Positions 50,881-62,500 of a stretch of 64,000 bases of DNA are shown here, one piece after another (position 1 is the stretch's first letter; every line of letters begins with the position of its first letter). The DNA comes from Liolophura sinensis (Eukaryota; Mollusca; Polyplacophora; Chitonida; Chitonidae), in the NCBI RefSeq assembly GCF_032854445.1, contig NC_088302.1:49198046-49262045 (forward strand), given 5' to 3'. Under the pieces are notes generated by a model that searched no databases, was not told the DNA's origin, and saw nothing but the letters and a program-made list of their open reading frames with translations. Made by a program: the position numbers and the translations under genes.

Positions 50881-51934
50881 TTACCAGTAACATTAATGCA
50901 CCACCTGCGCCTGTTGTGGCTTAGCATAGTATAGTTTATGCTGAGGTTTAGGCCTATTACCAGGAATGAGAACACCAACCACTTAGACTTGAAAACAACT
51001 ACCGTTTCGTTCACATAACAAGGGACGTAAGTGATAACTAGGGCGCTAGATATGAATATCCTGAGTAAATAGAGTTATATCCCTTGTTAAAGCGTTCGAA
51101 TATCGCACTCGCTCGAAACAGTGTACGATAGAGCAGCATTCGAGTGGTGAAATATCATGACATATACCACATGAGTGCTATCGGTTTGGTGTACGGTAGA
51201 GAAGCATTCGAACCCAGGAATAGAAATCTCTTAAACATTTCAATATCCCAATGAGCTATTCGGGAAGACCATACATGATTCTCCTTTTAAACGGCTTGAA
51301 ACGTTTGTTGTGACGTCAATCCTTTGTCTTAACGACCGCTTCGTTTTTAAGGAATAGATTATAGCTTTTCTGAAAATATGTCATGAAATAGGGCAAATAC
51401 TGCACTTAGTTTTGATGGATGCTGGCGGATAAGAGGCCTTCCGGAGGAATTAGTAGACGTGAGTTTTCACTCCGTTTGAATGCTGAGTGACATTGTCCAA
51501 TTCTACAAACTACAACATTTCAGACCATGAGGACATGATGACATGAACAATTTTCCCCGAGGTTAAAATATCTGACCAGTGGAATTACAATGCGCTTATC
51601 TGTTTGAACAAGTTAAAAGAAATGTTTTAACATCCGATTCAAACACAATGAAGAAAACAATGAACATTCACAGTGATGTGTTTTTATATGGTTGGGTCGA
51701 AAAATCAGGGGCCAGAACATATGCTGCACCGCCCCCTCCCTCTCCCCCCACGACACTTTTGAAAGTGCGGGGACAGCACCACCACCCGGATTCCTACCCC
51801 ACTGTTTTATTGTACTGTTGTTCAAGGTTTTTTGGCTTACAAGCCTACGTTTGGGGTCAGTTTTATGGTTGACGGAATCCGGAGTGCCCGGGTAAACCTC
51901 GAAACATAGGCACGTAGCTGATGAGCATTCCCAC

Positions 51935-51971
51935 GCGAGCATATCTGTACGTCACGTACAGATATGCTCGC
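51935..51971. repeat. perfect 18-bp inverted repeat with one-base centre
   Basis: GCGAGCATATCTGTACGT, a single C, then its exact reverse complement. All 18 pairs match and the match stops abruptly at both ends. Such a hairpin could extrude as a cruciform. No matching element ends were found around it. Confidence 0.95.
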
Positions 51972-52429
51972 CATACTGGTGAAAGACAGGTGGTCTTCAA
52001 CCAGTGTTAGACTGAGCAAGCGGTTAGATATGCAGTCTATGTCGACTGCATATTTGTAGCCCAGCTCCCATAAGCAATGAGGACTGGGATATTTAGAAAT
52101 TGCCCTGTCCAAGCGAATACTTGTATTCCCATGTATTCACGAAGCATGTATTTCAGAGACCCTATAAACACCTTTAAGTAGAAGATTGCTATGTGCTACG
52201 TGAATCAATTAGTTCTAAGAGGAATCAGTCAAACATTGGAGTCAATTTCCTGTCACGTGCATGCAGCTATGTAGAATTATGGGCATGACCCCAAACAGAA
52301 CTACAACTGAAGAATGTTTCACTGGTTATATGCAATCTTCACGACTGGTTTTCACCTTCTGCTTCAGTGCAAATCATTGTTGGGATATGCAGATGCTTGT
52401 AACGGTGGCGAATATTAGCACAGATGCAT

Positions 52430-52508
52430 TGGTATTTTAAGATACGCAGTCGTATGACTGCTGTCGCCTTGATGACATTTGGTTGTGTTTTGTTTCTCCT
52501 AGCCACTG
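52430..52508 (+). repeat. duplicated segment matching 55192-55270
   Basis: TTGGTATTTTAAGATACGCA, ATGACTGCTGTCGCCTTGAT and TTTGTTTCTCCTAGCCAC match the segment at 55.2 kb with about one change in ten. It extends the 49.5/54.1 kb duplication, implying that about 1.5-2 kb between the landmarks was lost from copy 2 or gained in copy 1. Confidence 0.8.
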
Positions 52509-52554
52509 CTGATCTCAATATATAATATTAATTGGTGCAGGGAACTGGATCTAT

Positions 52555-52600
52555 TTATTTATCTGATATGCGTTTAACGCCATACTCAAGAATATTTCGG
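52555..52600 (-). mobile_element. SINE tail fragment
   Basis: TTTATTTATCTGATATGCG then TTTAACGCCATACTCAAGAA and TATTTCGGGCGG: the outermost 3' end only. Confidence 0.65.
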
Positions 52601-52822
52601 GCGGAAATCGAGCATAACACGAGGGAATCCCATGACCAGTCTGTACGGACACTGAGTTTAAACTGCGCGTTCTCGACTAAATGTCGTCTGAATATCGCCG
52701 TCTCCCGAATTACGACCAAATCACGCATTCCGGTCTAGTCTCTAGATTCTCATCTGATAACAATCAAAAATATGCTCAATGCAATGCACCATTCAGTCTC
52801 TATTTGCAAACTTTCAAATAAT

Positions 52823-53099
52823 CATTTATTTATTTATTTATTTATCTCATTGGTGTTTTACGCAGGACTCGCGAATATTTCACCTATACGACGGCGGCCA
52901 GCACTATGGTGAGAGGAAATCGGGCAGAGCCCGGGTGACACCCAAGACCATCCGCAGGTTGCTGTCAGACCTTCCCACTTACGGCCGGAGAGGAAGTCAG
53001 CATAAGCGGGACTTAATCTCACAGCGACCGCATTGTTAAGTGCCACCTGGGTCATTGCACCGTGCTGGCGTGCTAACCGTCTCCGCCACGTAGATCCCA
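52823..53099 (-). mobile_element. full-length SINE with target-site duplication
   Basis: Tail (TTTATTTATTTATTTATT), 3' domain (TTTTACGCAGGACTCGCG), core (GGCAGAGCCCGGGTGACACC), middle block and head ending in CTCCGCCACGTAGATCCC are all present. TCAAATAAT flanks it at 52814-52822 and 53100-53108. It is the best full-length reference copy on this strand. Confidence 0.95.
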
Positions 53100-53146
53100 T
53101 CAAATAATAATTGTAATACATGTAATAATATTATTTACACTAGGAA

Positions 53147-53221
53147 TGGGATCTCCGTGGCCCAGTCGGTTAGCGCGCTAGCACAGCGTAATGACCGTGG
53201 AATATTCGGGGTTCGATTACA
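53147..53221 (+). mobile_element. SINE head only
   Basis: GGGATCTCCGTGGCCCAGTC, GGTTAGCGCGCTAGCACAGCG and AATGACC, then unrelated sequence with GGGGTTCGATT, a B-box-like motif closer to the tRNA consensus than in other copies. The SINE body is absent. It might be a different element sharing the head. Confidence 0.55.
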
Positions 53222-54107
53222 TTGATAAAGTTTAAGAGTGTCGATTTTAGGAAGTTAATATACGCCTGCAATTGACATGTTTTACCTTGGGGGTAGACGG
53301 TGTGGGGTATATCTGTATATGATGTACTTCGTCTGTCTGTTGTGGGTACGTGTACATATGTATGGTGAATTTATGAGGAGGTACGAATCTGCTGGGCCAC
53401 AGTTATTCAAGCCTAAGCATACGTTATTACAGATTGTACATGTAGTTTCGTTTTCATATGTAAAAATGAGGTAAGTTTAGGGCTACCTATCATCTCAGCG
53501 ATTCTTTCACCTGGAATGAAAGGCCTTTGTGCGTGCTGCACGAAGGCGGGTCACATTTCGCTCCATAGAAGCCGAGGTGTGTTAGAGCTGGGAGTGCTCG
53601 ATTTCCTTCCTGTTCACTGCATTGATTTTTAACCACCTAATATATGGTAATCTGGCTTGGTTGGGTGCGGACAACGTTGGACCGACCACTGATGAGGGGT
53701 GAGTATTCGGCTTTGGCCTTGCCCCTCTTATCTTTAGTTTCTGTAATGGCATTTGATGCAGTTACTCGGTGAAGTCACAGGACATGTAGACCCTAGGCGT
53801 GACAAAGTACAGAATATACCATGGCATTTCAGCCACAGGGGTTATTTTAATGTTACGACCCAAACTGTCTCTATTATAAAGAGATGACTTGTTCGAAATA
53901 CACGACAGTTTAGACGCACAAAAAAGTAACCAAAACCAGCAGATTTTATTTTTCAACAATTTATTAGGTTTAACAAGAACAGATAAGACTTATACAAATA
54001 CTAAAGTACTTAAGTTTAACAAGAAAGGATAGCAGTATCTATACAAATACTAAAGTACTTACATGTACAACATTGTCATGTCCAAACGGACGCATATATT
54101 CGCATAT

Positions 54108-55130
54108 AATGACAGATCTGTAAAATTCTTATTTGGCTATCAAAGAATATAACAATGAAAATGAAAGTAAACCCTGCACAACATTATATGCAAACCAGTT
54201 GTTATAGCATGTTTATAGTATGTATTAATTTATCTTCATTATATGTGCTTGACGAGGAGAAAAATTACTACGTTTGGACGAATCCCCTAAGATCCAATTT
54301 CATCTGTTTGGGCAATTTTTGACGGTTCACAAAGCCACTTGAGTTTACCCACTTCAGTCACTGTTCATTGAGAGTAGTGATCTACAAACTGCATGGTTTG
54401 AAGAAAAAATGTTTTACAACTGTTGCTGTTATTTATTAAACTGAGGTGATTTGAGTTGTACTCATGAATACTTCACTATACGGCACTTAGGTTCCTGGAA
54501 GAAGGGATCCAGAGAGGCACCTGAGAAACCCATCGTCCCTTGTCAAGTATCGCACAAACTCTCTGATGTAAGGCCTCAGCCCAACCAATGAGAGCAAGTC
54601 GCTTTACTGGTACAGGCGAAGCAAACTAATTAAATTAAAATAAAGATTGTCCAGCAAAACTCGCAAATACAGTGCATATTATTGAATTAGGATGATTATT
54701 GAAAACGTCATTGTTAGAGCTCAGTACCAAGGTGGGACATAGGCCCTGCTATGTTGATCGCTCTTTCTTCACACCCGTGTTAGCAGATCTGGAAAGGTAA
54801 AGCACATCCGGTATCTGAAGATGTTGCATAATACTTTATCAAAAACTGCTGGCTTAAATTCACAGGCTAGCTTTATTCCAGAGGGTTTGTCGGCAACAGT
54901 CTTTATGTATGGCTTGCATATATACATAGTAAAGTTGTGGTACCACGGTAGCTAGTGTACTGTTCTTTGTGGTACTGCTCAGAAAGGTTATGTTATCGAG
55001 TCCCAAAGTACTGTACCAAACTTTGTGACTGCTGCAGAGTACCGGTACTGCATGTTACTTTGCCCTGTAAGCCTACCCTGTGGCACGTGCTCTGTGCTGT
55101 GTGGTTATGTGATCAAGCCACACAAGTGAG
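54108..55130 (+). repeat. diverged local duplication, copy 2
   Basis: Partner of 49508-50750. It has the empty site for the SINE at about 54553-54562. It also has 116 bases (54818-54933) between CCGGTATCTG and GTTGTGGTACCACGG that copy 1 lacks entirely. Confidence 0.85.
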
Positions 55131-55143
55131 GCACTGCATAGCA

Positions 55144-55186
55144 CTTTGTGATTTATTTGTTGGTGTTTTTACGCCGTACTCAAGAA
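55144..55186 (-). mobile_element. SINE tail fragment
   Basis: ATTTATTTGTTGGTGTTTTT, ACGCCGTACTCAAGAATATT: the last 40 bases of the family only. Confidence 0.75.
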
Positions 55187-55191
55187 TATTC

Positions 55192-55272
55192 ATTGATATT
55201 TTAAGATACCCAATCATATGACTGCTATCGCCTTGATGGCATTTGGTTGAGTTTTGTTTCTCCTACCCACAG
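55192..55272 (+). repeat. duplicated segment matching 52430-52508
   Basis: TTGATATTTTAAGATACCCA and ATGACTGCTATCGCCTTGAT followed by TTTGTTTCTCCTACCCAC. Right-hand piece of duplication copy 2. Confidence 0.8.
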
Positions 55273-55289
55273 CTATAAATCGTGCCGTT

Positions 55290-55325
55290 CATTATCCCCG
55301 GGCTTGCCCGGTTTCCTCCACCATG
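55290..55325 (+). mobile_element. SINE core fragment
   Basis: ATCCCCGGGCTTGCCCGGTTT then CCTCCACCATGGGG, the family's core block without flanks. Confidence 0.55.
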
Positions 55326-55796
55326 GGGGAAGGAATTTCAGTTCCTTTCCGGATTGCCTCTTGAATTCTCCTTTCGGAGTATTTCGATTCTTTGTCTAAG
55401 TCTAACGCATGATTGTTTTAAAATATGTGACCAGAGTCCGTTGTGTATGTTAACAAAATTTAGTTGAACTGATTTACCTTCTTGTATGCAATGTATATGA
55501 TGGATGGATGACAGCCTTCATTCATTTACCTACCAGTAATTTCCAGATTTCATCACTGAAAACTCATACATGCCCAAAGTTTAAAAACATTTCATTTCTA
55601 CGAATGTATCTGTACTCTAAAAACTGCTGAATGGCAACAAAGAAAGAATTTATCTGTAAAATAAGCAGAATTTCATTCGTGAGAATAGCAATAGGGTTTA
55701 GAACTGATACATGTAAGAAAGTAAGTTTAGGTGGATGTAAGGTTTGACGATTAACGATGCTGCAAAACGATGGTGCTATATGTCAGCACCGCATTA

Positions 55797-55930
55797 GGGT
55801 CCACTTTCACAAAACGTCGTGTATCAAATTCCCGTAAGTTTTCTTGCAAATGACGTCAGTTTATGGCACTGTCATTTGCGAGCAAAGATTCGAGAAATAT
55901 GTTGTACAAAGTTTTGTGAAAGTGGTCCCC
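55797..55930. mobile_element. fold-back MITE-like element
   Basis: Terminal inverted repeats GGGTCCACTTTCACAAAAC (55797-55815) and GTTTTGTGAAAGTGGTCCC (55911-55929) match at 18 of 19 bases. Internally, CTTGCAAATGAC and GTCATTTGCGAG pair as well, so nearly the whole 134 bases can fold on themselves. There is no coding capacity. The duplicated AG at both ends (55795-55797 region and 55931-55932) is too short to prove a target-site duplication. Confidence 0.8.
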
Positions 55931-56489
55931 AGAGCTTCCACATCGTATCAAACAAATTCTATTAATAGGTAATGTTGTTTCTTTAACAACGTGACTGCAT
56001 TTTCCTCTTTTTTCTTCCTCTTCTTCTTATTGTTATTATTTTTTTCAGTTTTCCCCCTACACTCTTTTGGTTCCTTTATGGTAGTTTCTTTTTTAACAAG
56101 AGATCATTTGGCAGTGATAAGTTTGAAACTGCAAGCACGACGGTTCCATCCTTTCCTCACGATGACAATCGCAATCAAAAATGATAATTCACGATAGAAA
56201 TTTGTCCCTTTCTTATTACTATGTGAAGATTGACGTTAGCCAAAACATGTATATTATATAACTGATAAAGATGTTAACAACTTCATCGACATGTTACGTT
56301 TATTAAACCCCAAAAGTTGTATATCCCTAAGAAACATAGTGTTAGCGCAAATATAGTTTGTACTGATTTCACGAACTCCCCTCTGTGTTCATGCGGAGGA
56401 TTAAGCGTAATGCTGCGACGAATGTGTTTTTCTTTTTGTCCTTCACTGTAGACAGTTCCTGTAAATTACAAATAAATTTGAAAATCGTT

Positions 56490-56696
56490 CGTGGGAAGGT
56501 GGTGGTTAGAGTGCAGTGCGGCACAATGACTCAGGAACCTTTCACCAATGCGGTAGATGTTAGTTCAACTTTATCGCATGCTGGCTTTCTCTCCGGCCAT
56601 ACGTGGGAAGGTAGAAGCCGGCCCATTGCAGTGGTTCGTTCAGACCATAATAGTGATCGCGGTCAAATAAGCGACATATTCTTTCGCTCGGGATAA
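56490..56696 (+). mobile_element. diverged SINE
   Basis: Head remnant GGTGGTTAGAGTGCAGTGCGG, CACAATGACTCAGGAACC, middle block CTGGCTTTCTCTCCGGCCAT and ACGTGGGAAGG, then a degraded core and AATAAGCGACATATTCTTTC. Older than its neighbours. Confidence 0.75.
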
Positions 56697-56759
56697 ACCA
56701 GAATGGTGGCATAAGGGCTCCCAACACTGGAAGCAAAGTTCTGAACAGCCCACAAGAAG

Positions 56760-56815
56760 GAGGGGGTTAGCACACCAGCACTGCGCAATGACCCAGTCTC
56801 TCACCAATGCGGAAA
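56760..56815 (+). mobile_element. SINE head fragment
   Basis: GGGGGTTAGCACACCAGCAC, TGCGCAATGACCCAGTCTC and TCACCAATGCGG: the 5' part of the head only. Confidence 0.7.
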
Positions 56816-57582
56816 CCCATTCCTAAATCTGTTATATAATCGGTACTTAATGAAGTATATGAGTGTGTGCAGTATTGGATGCCTATGTGTATTGTAAATA
56901 TTGTAAATATTTTATTCTTCACTATCAAGTTTTGATTATATAAATGTATGATGTATATAAGTTTGAGGAGACCCCCTAGTGACCCATGGGTTGTGGGATA
57001 TCCTCAGTAAACAAATAAAGAATTAAATTAAATTAAAATTGTACAACGCATGATAAATACGTCACAGGGATATTACTTCGCCTTTGCTTGAAAGTCCACG
57101 ACCGTAAACAAACTCTTCTAGTTGCTCATACATCCAGTTTTCGTTTTATGTTCGTTAACAGGTGAGTACCACTGGATAGGAAGCTAGAGTTATCTCCCTT
57201 GTATAAGCACATAATAGGGTGCTACATATATATTGGTGCCCCAGCGGATAATTTCTTCAGGTACATTTTAATTGATGGATCTTTTGAGTCTGCTTATAGT
57301 ACTATGTTGTAAGCCGTCATACATTTTCATTGTGATGCAAAGCTGTTATTTTGGAAATTTGTAGGCCCAAATATCGGTAAATGATGCTGGGAATTTATTT
57401 GATCATCAGGTGCCAGTTTTCGTGGTTATAGCGTGTAATTGTAGTATAATGTAGAGCAATAAAGCAGGCCTACTGTTAGTTTCATTATGTATAGTTAGGG
57501 CAAGGTGGTGTCCTTCACCGCAGTGGGCTTTTAGTCTGAATTAATCGGATTTTGAGTTGGTTTCAGACATTGGGGTGGGAGC

Positions 57583-57850
57583 GTGGGGGCTCCGTGGCTC
57601 AGATGGTTAGCGCCCTGGCGCAGCGTAATGACCAATCACCAATGTGGTCGCTGTGAGTTCGTCCAGCTCATGCTGGCTTCCCCTTCCGGCCTTACGTGGG
57701 AAGGTTTGCCAGCAACATGCGGATGGTCGTGGGTTTTCCCCGGGTTCTGGCGGGTTTCCTCCCACCATAGTGCTGGCCCTCGTCGTATAAGTGAAATATT
57801 CTTGAGTACGGCGTAAAACACAAATCAAATAAATAAAATAAATAAATAAA
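57583..57850 (+). mobile_element. full-length SINE
   Basis: GGGGGCTCCGTGGCTCAGAT begins the head. The middle block (GCTCATGCTGGCTTCCCCTT, ACGTGGGAAGGTTTGCCAGC), core (GGTTTTCCCCGGGTTCTGG), 3' domain (GTATAAGTGAAATATTCTTG, AGTACGGCGTAAAAC) and a CAAATAAATAAAATAAATAA tail follow. It is the best plus-strand reference copy. Confidence 0.93.
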
Positions 57851-57884
57851 CAGACGTTACGTCTTTAAGTATAGGCCAATACCA

Positions 57885-58050
57885 GCCAATGGAGAACCTT
57901 TCGCTACCTCGCTTCCTCGAAGAATCGAGCTTTTGTGATACAGGGCGAAGTACGTCTAACTCGCTTTATTGCCTCGAGACCTGGCGTCGATATCTCGCTC
58001 TGTCGCGATCGCCCATATTACAAAGTCTGTTGTAGCGGCGTCCTAGTAAG
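57885..58050 (+). promoter_or_regulatory. CpG-containing block, possible 5' end of the STRA6-like gene
   Basis: CpG-richer than its flanks (CCTCGAAGAATCGAGC, TCTGTCGCGATCGCCC) and followed by a good donor-like CTA/GTAAGA at 58046. A non-coding first exon ending at 58045 could splice to the acceptor at 59050-59051 (TATTTTCAG), just before the first coding exon. This is only a proposal from position and splice signals. Confidence 0.25.
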
Positions 58051-58776
58051 AAAAGGTTCTCTTTCGGTGTTTTTACTAAGCTAGCTGTGTGCTTGCACAT
58101 ATATATAAACATGCGAAGGTAAACTATAAATGTACATGCGATATCCGTTTCTGTCTTTCTTACGTTTACGAAGGGGGAGAAGACAAGACTCACTTACAAT
58201 CAATTATATATAGTAGACTGGAACATGAAGAATTGATTCAGGAAAAAACTAAGAAAAAACATGTGGATGTAGTTGTATTGATAAGCCCGAATATAACGCG
58301 AATAAAACTTACAAGTCCAGATGCTTTTCGTACTTTACGCGTAAAGCAATTTTAATATTAAGCGTAAATAAAATATCAGCATTGTAGAAGCTGGAAACTT
58401 GAAACCATGCCTTCTCATTTCTGCACTTTTTAACTAAAGGTTAATTCCAACTTTTCTGAGGAAACCATTTTCTCAGAGAGACGGTATGTCTGGATTTACA
58501 TGTATTACAAATATTTGTGGGGAAAGGTTTAGGGAAAGCAAGAGTGCATTACATGTACTAGGATTGTATCCCGATACGAACCAAACGATGTTTATTCTTT
58601 CATGCATTATTTTTGAAACAGCTTATTTTGATACTATTTGCAAAGTTTAGTTATACACATTTGCACTCTTATTTCTATCAATTTATAATAGTTACTTTCG
58701 ACCCTCGCTATCGCAAAGCTCTTGACCAATAGGTCACGTTTTCGACTCCAGTTCTTGCTGTTCTTACTGCAACTTT

Positions 58777-59016
58777 ATTTCTTTATTTAATTGATGTTTT
58801 ACGCCGTACTCAAGAATATTTCACTTATAAGACGGCGGCCAGCCTTATGGTGGGAGGAAACCGAGCAGAGCCCGGGGAAATCCACGACTTTCCGCAGGTT
58901 GTTGGCAAACCTTCCCGAGTACAGCCGGAAAGGAAGCCAGAATGAGCTGAACTCACAGCGACCACATTGGCGAGATGCTCCTGGGTCATCACGCTGCGCT
59001 AGCGCACTAACCAACG
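58777..59016 (-). mobile_element. nearly full-length SINE just upstream of the STRA6-like coding start
   Basis: Tail (TTTATTTAATTGATG), TTTTACGCCGTACTCAAGAA, core (GGTGGGAGGAAACCGAGCAG), middle block (CCTTCCCGAGTACAGCCGG) and head (GCGCTAGCGCACTAACC). Its head end lies about 70 bases before the first ATG of the STRA6-like gene. Confidence 0.93.
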
Positions 59017-59088
59017 ATATATATATGTATATATTCTTTTAATATTTTCAGACAGTAGTGCAAGGCAATCGTCACGTAGTACTTGAAC

Positions 59089-59184
59089 ATGTACGACATG
59101 AACAGAACGACTGTCAATGTCACAGTCGAGTGCCGTGTCTTGCTTCACCCGACCACATTTATGCACTTTGCCCTGATCCCTTCG
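59089..59184 (+). CDS. STRA6: STRA6-like coding exon 1
   Basis: ATG 59089 is the first in frame after TAG 59077; a second ATG follows three codons later. It has 32 codons and ends in phase 0 at CTTCG/GTGAGT. An acceptor-like TATTTTCAG ends at 59051, so the exon may be preceded by a non-coding one. Confidence 0.75.
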
Positions 59185-59438
59185 GTGAGTACATGTATGT
59201 TCTTGTGTGTTGATGGTTGGTAGGCAGATGCCTCCTGCAGGTTGTAGCTTCTAGGCTTCGAAGAATACAGGACCTCGTATCCTGTAAAAAGCGCTTCTGT
59301 GTAGATAGAGTAGCAAGCTCAGCTCGTGCTGGTTTTCTCTCCAGTCGTACGTGGAAATGTCTTTCAGCAACCTGCGGATGGTCGTGGATTTCCCCAGTTT
59401 GCCTGAATTATGCTATATTTTAAGCTTAACTCAATAGC

Positions 59439-59537
<99 letters not shown>

Positions 59538-62500
59538 CAAATAAAGAACATATGTGTAAATTTACATATTTGACTTTATTATAACCGGATTCTGTTAAAG
59601 AAAAGTAATAACTAACATACTAAACCTGCAAAGTTTGTCGTGTGTAATATCATATCAATATCTAAAATCTCATAATGTGGCATAATCATTATCATCAAAT
59701 TTAAGACAAGAGTGTACAACATAAAGGGTTATGGCGGTTCCACGTGGGGCATTGGTGACAAGACACGGTCAACAACGCTTATATACCTGTCTGTGCATGC
59801 AGTTGGAAGGTATTCAATAGAAATATTGACTTCGTTATAGGTCACACTTCAAATAGCCAGGTATTTCAACGGAACCGTGGTAATTCATAAGACTTGTTAC
59901 ATTAATCAGACCATGAGCAAGAATACACCCTTCGCCTGCTTTGTGTTCATTGTGCTAATTATATTAATCATTTCCATCCATTCGTTCTATTTCAGTTGTC
60001 ACCTCATTCTTTTATGGGTCCATTTGCTTCTTTTGTGTTTTAATACAGATTGCCATCATTGCGGTGTTTGCAATTTTGCACAGAAAAAATACCAAATGTG
60101 GACGCCTTTCTTGGAGGCCTGGGATGGTCGTGTAAGTTTTCTCCCCGGGCGTTTCTGAGCTAAATGTACATACTTCTTATACGAAACAAAATTTTGCTTA
60201 ATACCATTTTCTTGAAACCGAATAGAATGTCAGAAATGTACAGTTGGGACTCACACTCAGTAGAAGATAACCAATTCAATAATTCAGATAAAGACGTATC
60301 CATTACATTGGGTCTATAGTGAAAGTGTGCGTTAAGAATAGCATGCCGTTGAAATTATGACAATTCGTTTACAATTTAATTTAAAAGAAATGTGCTGATT
60401 TCGTAGAATTCATTAGTATTTAAAAAATAGCATGACATTCCAGTTATCAACATTAATTCCTTTGCAGTATAATTTAAAAGAAAAGTGCTGATGTTAACGT
60501 TTAGTGTTGTAACTCAGTTCCAAACATTCCGTTGCCAGTAAGCTTAGGTGCTTACCTTGCCCAGTTATGAGAAAGCAGCCATAAAAACCTTGACATAGGT
60601 TGACCGTAAAAATCTGGATCTTTCCATGCCAACAGCGGGGACTGGTGCATAGCAACCCCAAGCGAACGACACTCGGAGCCTTATCACCACCTTATGGCCT
60701 CTCGCCCAGAATTTCAAACTTTCATCGTTAAAACCTGCCCACCAATGTGGTCGGTGTGAGTTCAAGTCCAGCTCTTGCTGGCTTTCTCCTTGGCCGTGCG
60801 TGGGAAGGTCTGCCAGTGGGTTTTCCCCGGGTTCTGCCCGGTTTCCTCCCACCATAATGTTGGCCGCCGTCGTATAAGTGAAATATTCATGAGTACGGAG
60901 TAAAACACCGATCAAATAAATAAATTAATCAGATAAAAAACCTGTCCAAAGTTTAGACAGTTTCCATCAGCTTGATATCAAGCTCGTACCTGCACAACAA
61001 AAAGGGCAGGCTGGCAGCAAATAAAGATTTTAAAATACAAATAATTACATTTCCGAAAAATGGATGTGCTAATATGGTACTGATTCCTATCTGTGGCACT
61101 TTTATCTTGTAGGCCAGTGGACTTCCTGGATGGCTATACGAACCGTTGGGCATATGCGGCGGCATTCGGGGCTATGTCGAACAGACTCCTCGCCCTCCTT
61201 GTGAATGCTAACCAGTATTGGGGTGAAGACGCCGTGGCTCCCAGATGGGTCAGACAGAGTCAGTTTCACGTTTAGTGTACTGCATGTATCCCTAGTTTTT
61301 GACACGAATGTAACCTGTTTCGTAATTGTGTTCTTGTTTTTGTTTGGGGTTTACCGTCGCTTTCAACATTTATATTGTGACTTGTAACGAGCTGACACTT
61401 TCACAACAACGCCGTGCCAAGGACAACCAGATTTGACTTTGGCCAGTTCTCTCACAAGCTCAACGCAGTGAGTTTCGTACAAGTGTATAAGTAAAACTTC
61501 CAGTCAAATAAATAAATAAATAGTACCAAGTTAAAAAAAAAATGATTAAAATTGGACTGGAATCCTAAGTTTCCTTTAATTCTGAAGCAATTTTGATTTC
61601 ATATCACCTAGTTATTCGCGGATAGTAAACGCCATGATGTGATAGCCAGTGACCGCCATTTTCAAATCTTGTCGACGACAATCGGGCATTATCCAGGAAA
61701 AGACAAACTCGTGGATTGTTTCCATTGGAATCATTAACAGGGCAACAGATATCGTGATAACGTCCCAGGTTAGGGACAGTAACGATTGAGTGCTGTTGAT
61801 GTGTCAGCTAAAATTGGAACATGGCCGTTTCAGCAGACAGACGTTGAGAGCAATTCTTCGACCACTGCAGTGAGGTTCTGTGCATTGTTTCGCACAGCTT
61901 AAGTTGATCTCTGGTTGATCTTGATGGAGTACTCTAATGATGTCTTAAAAGGACATATTGCCAACAGAAATTCAGATTTTTTTGAGTTAGGTCAGGTAAA
62001 TACAAAAATGAATTGCATATAACTGCTAACTAATCGCCCCGTGCGTATATTTTCCGAAAAAAAATGTCAATTAACAGAATCACAAGGGGGAATTCGCCAC
62101 TCGTCTAAGCTGTCCAAGCGATCAGATAGCATGCAAGTGACGCAGTAGAGAGATTCCCACAATACAATGTTCGCTCGTGGATCACACCTGTAAACAATAT
62201 TACTGATTGAAAGCATGTCATAAGCCTAGTAAACCAAACTCGATCTTCCTTTCTATGTACTATACATTATGAATATTTCGTAATTCTCAGTGTTCTGTCT
62301 GGCCTAAGGCAGAACAAAAGTTGCCTACTGGGCTGAAATAATTACACTGCAAATCCCTGTCTGATATTTGAAGTTCACCGAAAATCTCCCGTCGTTTAAA
62401 ATACAAGGGGTGGTAAATAAGTCAAAAAGTCAATCCTTGGCAGCGACTTGTGTTGGTGGTCGGGTCGTAGTGAAACCCCGGGGTAAAACTGAACATTCGA

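Noticed and set aside
51579-51942. Overlapping frames on both strands around a CCGCCCCCTCCCTCTCCCCCC tract
   Set aside because: Low-complexity C-rich DNA lacks stops; no protein signal in any frame.
59877-60158. 93-residue open frame covering the STRA6-like exon 2
   Set aside because: Its frame is not the one that joins exon 1 and exon 3; only 60049-60131 in another frame is coding.
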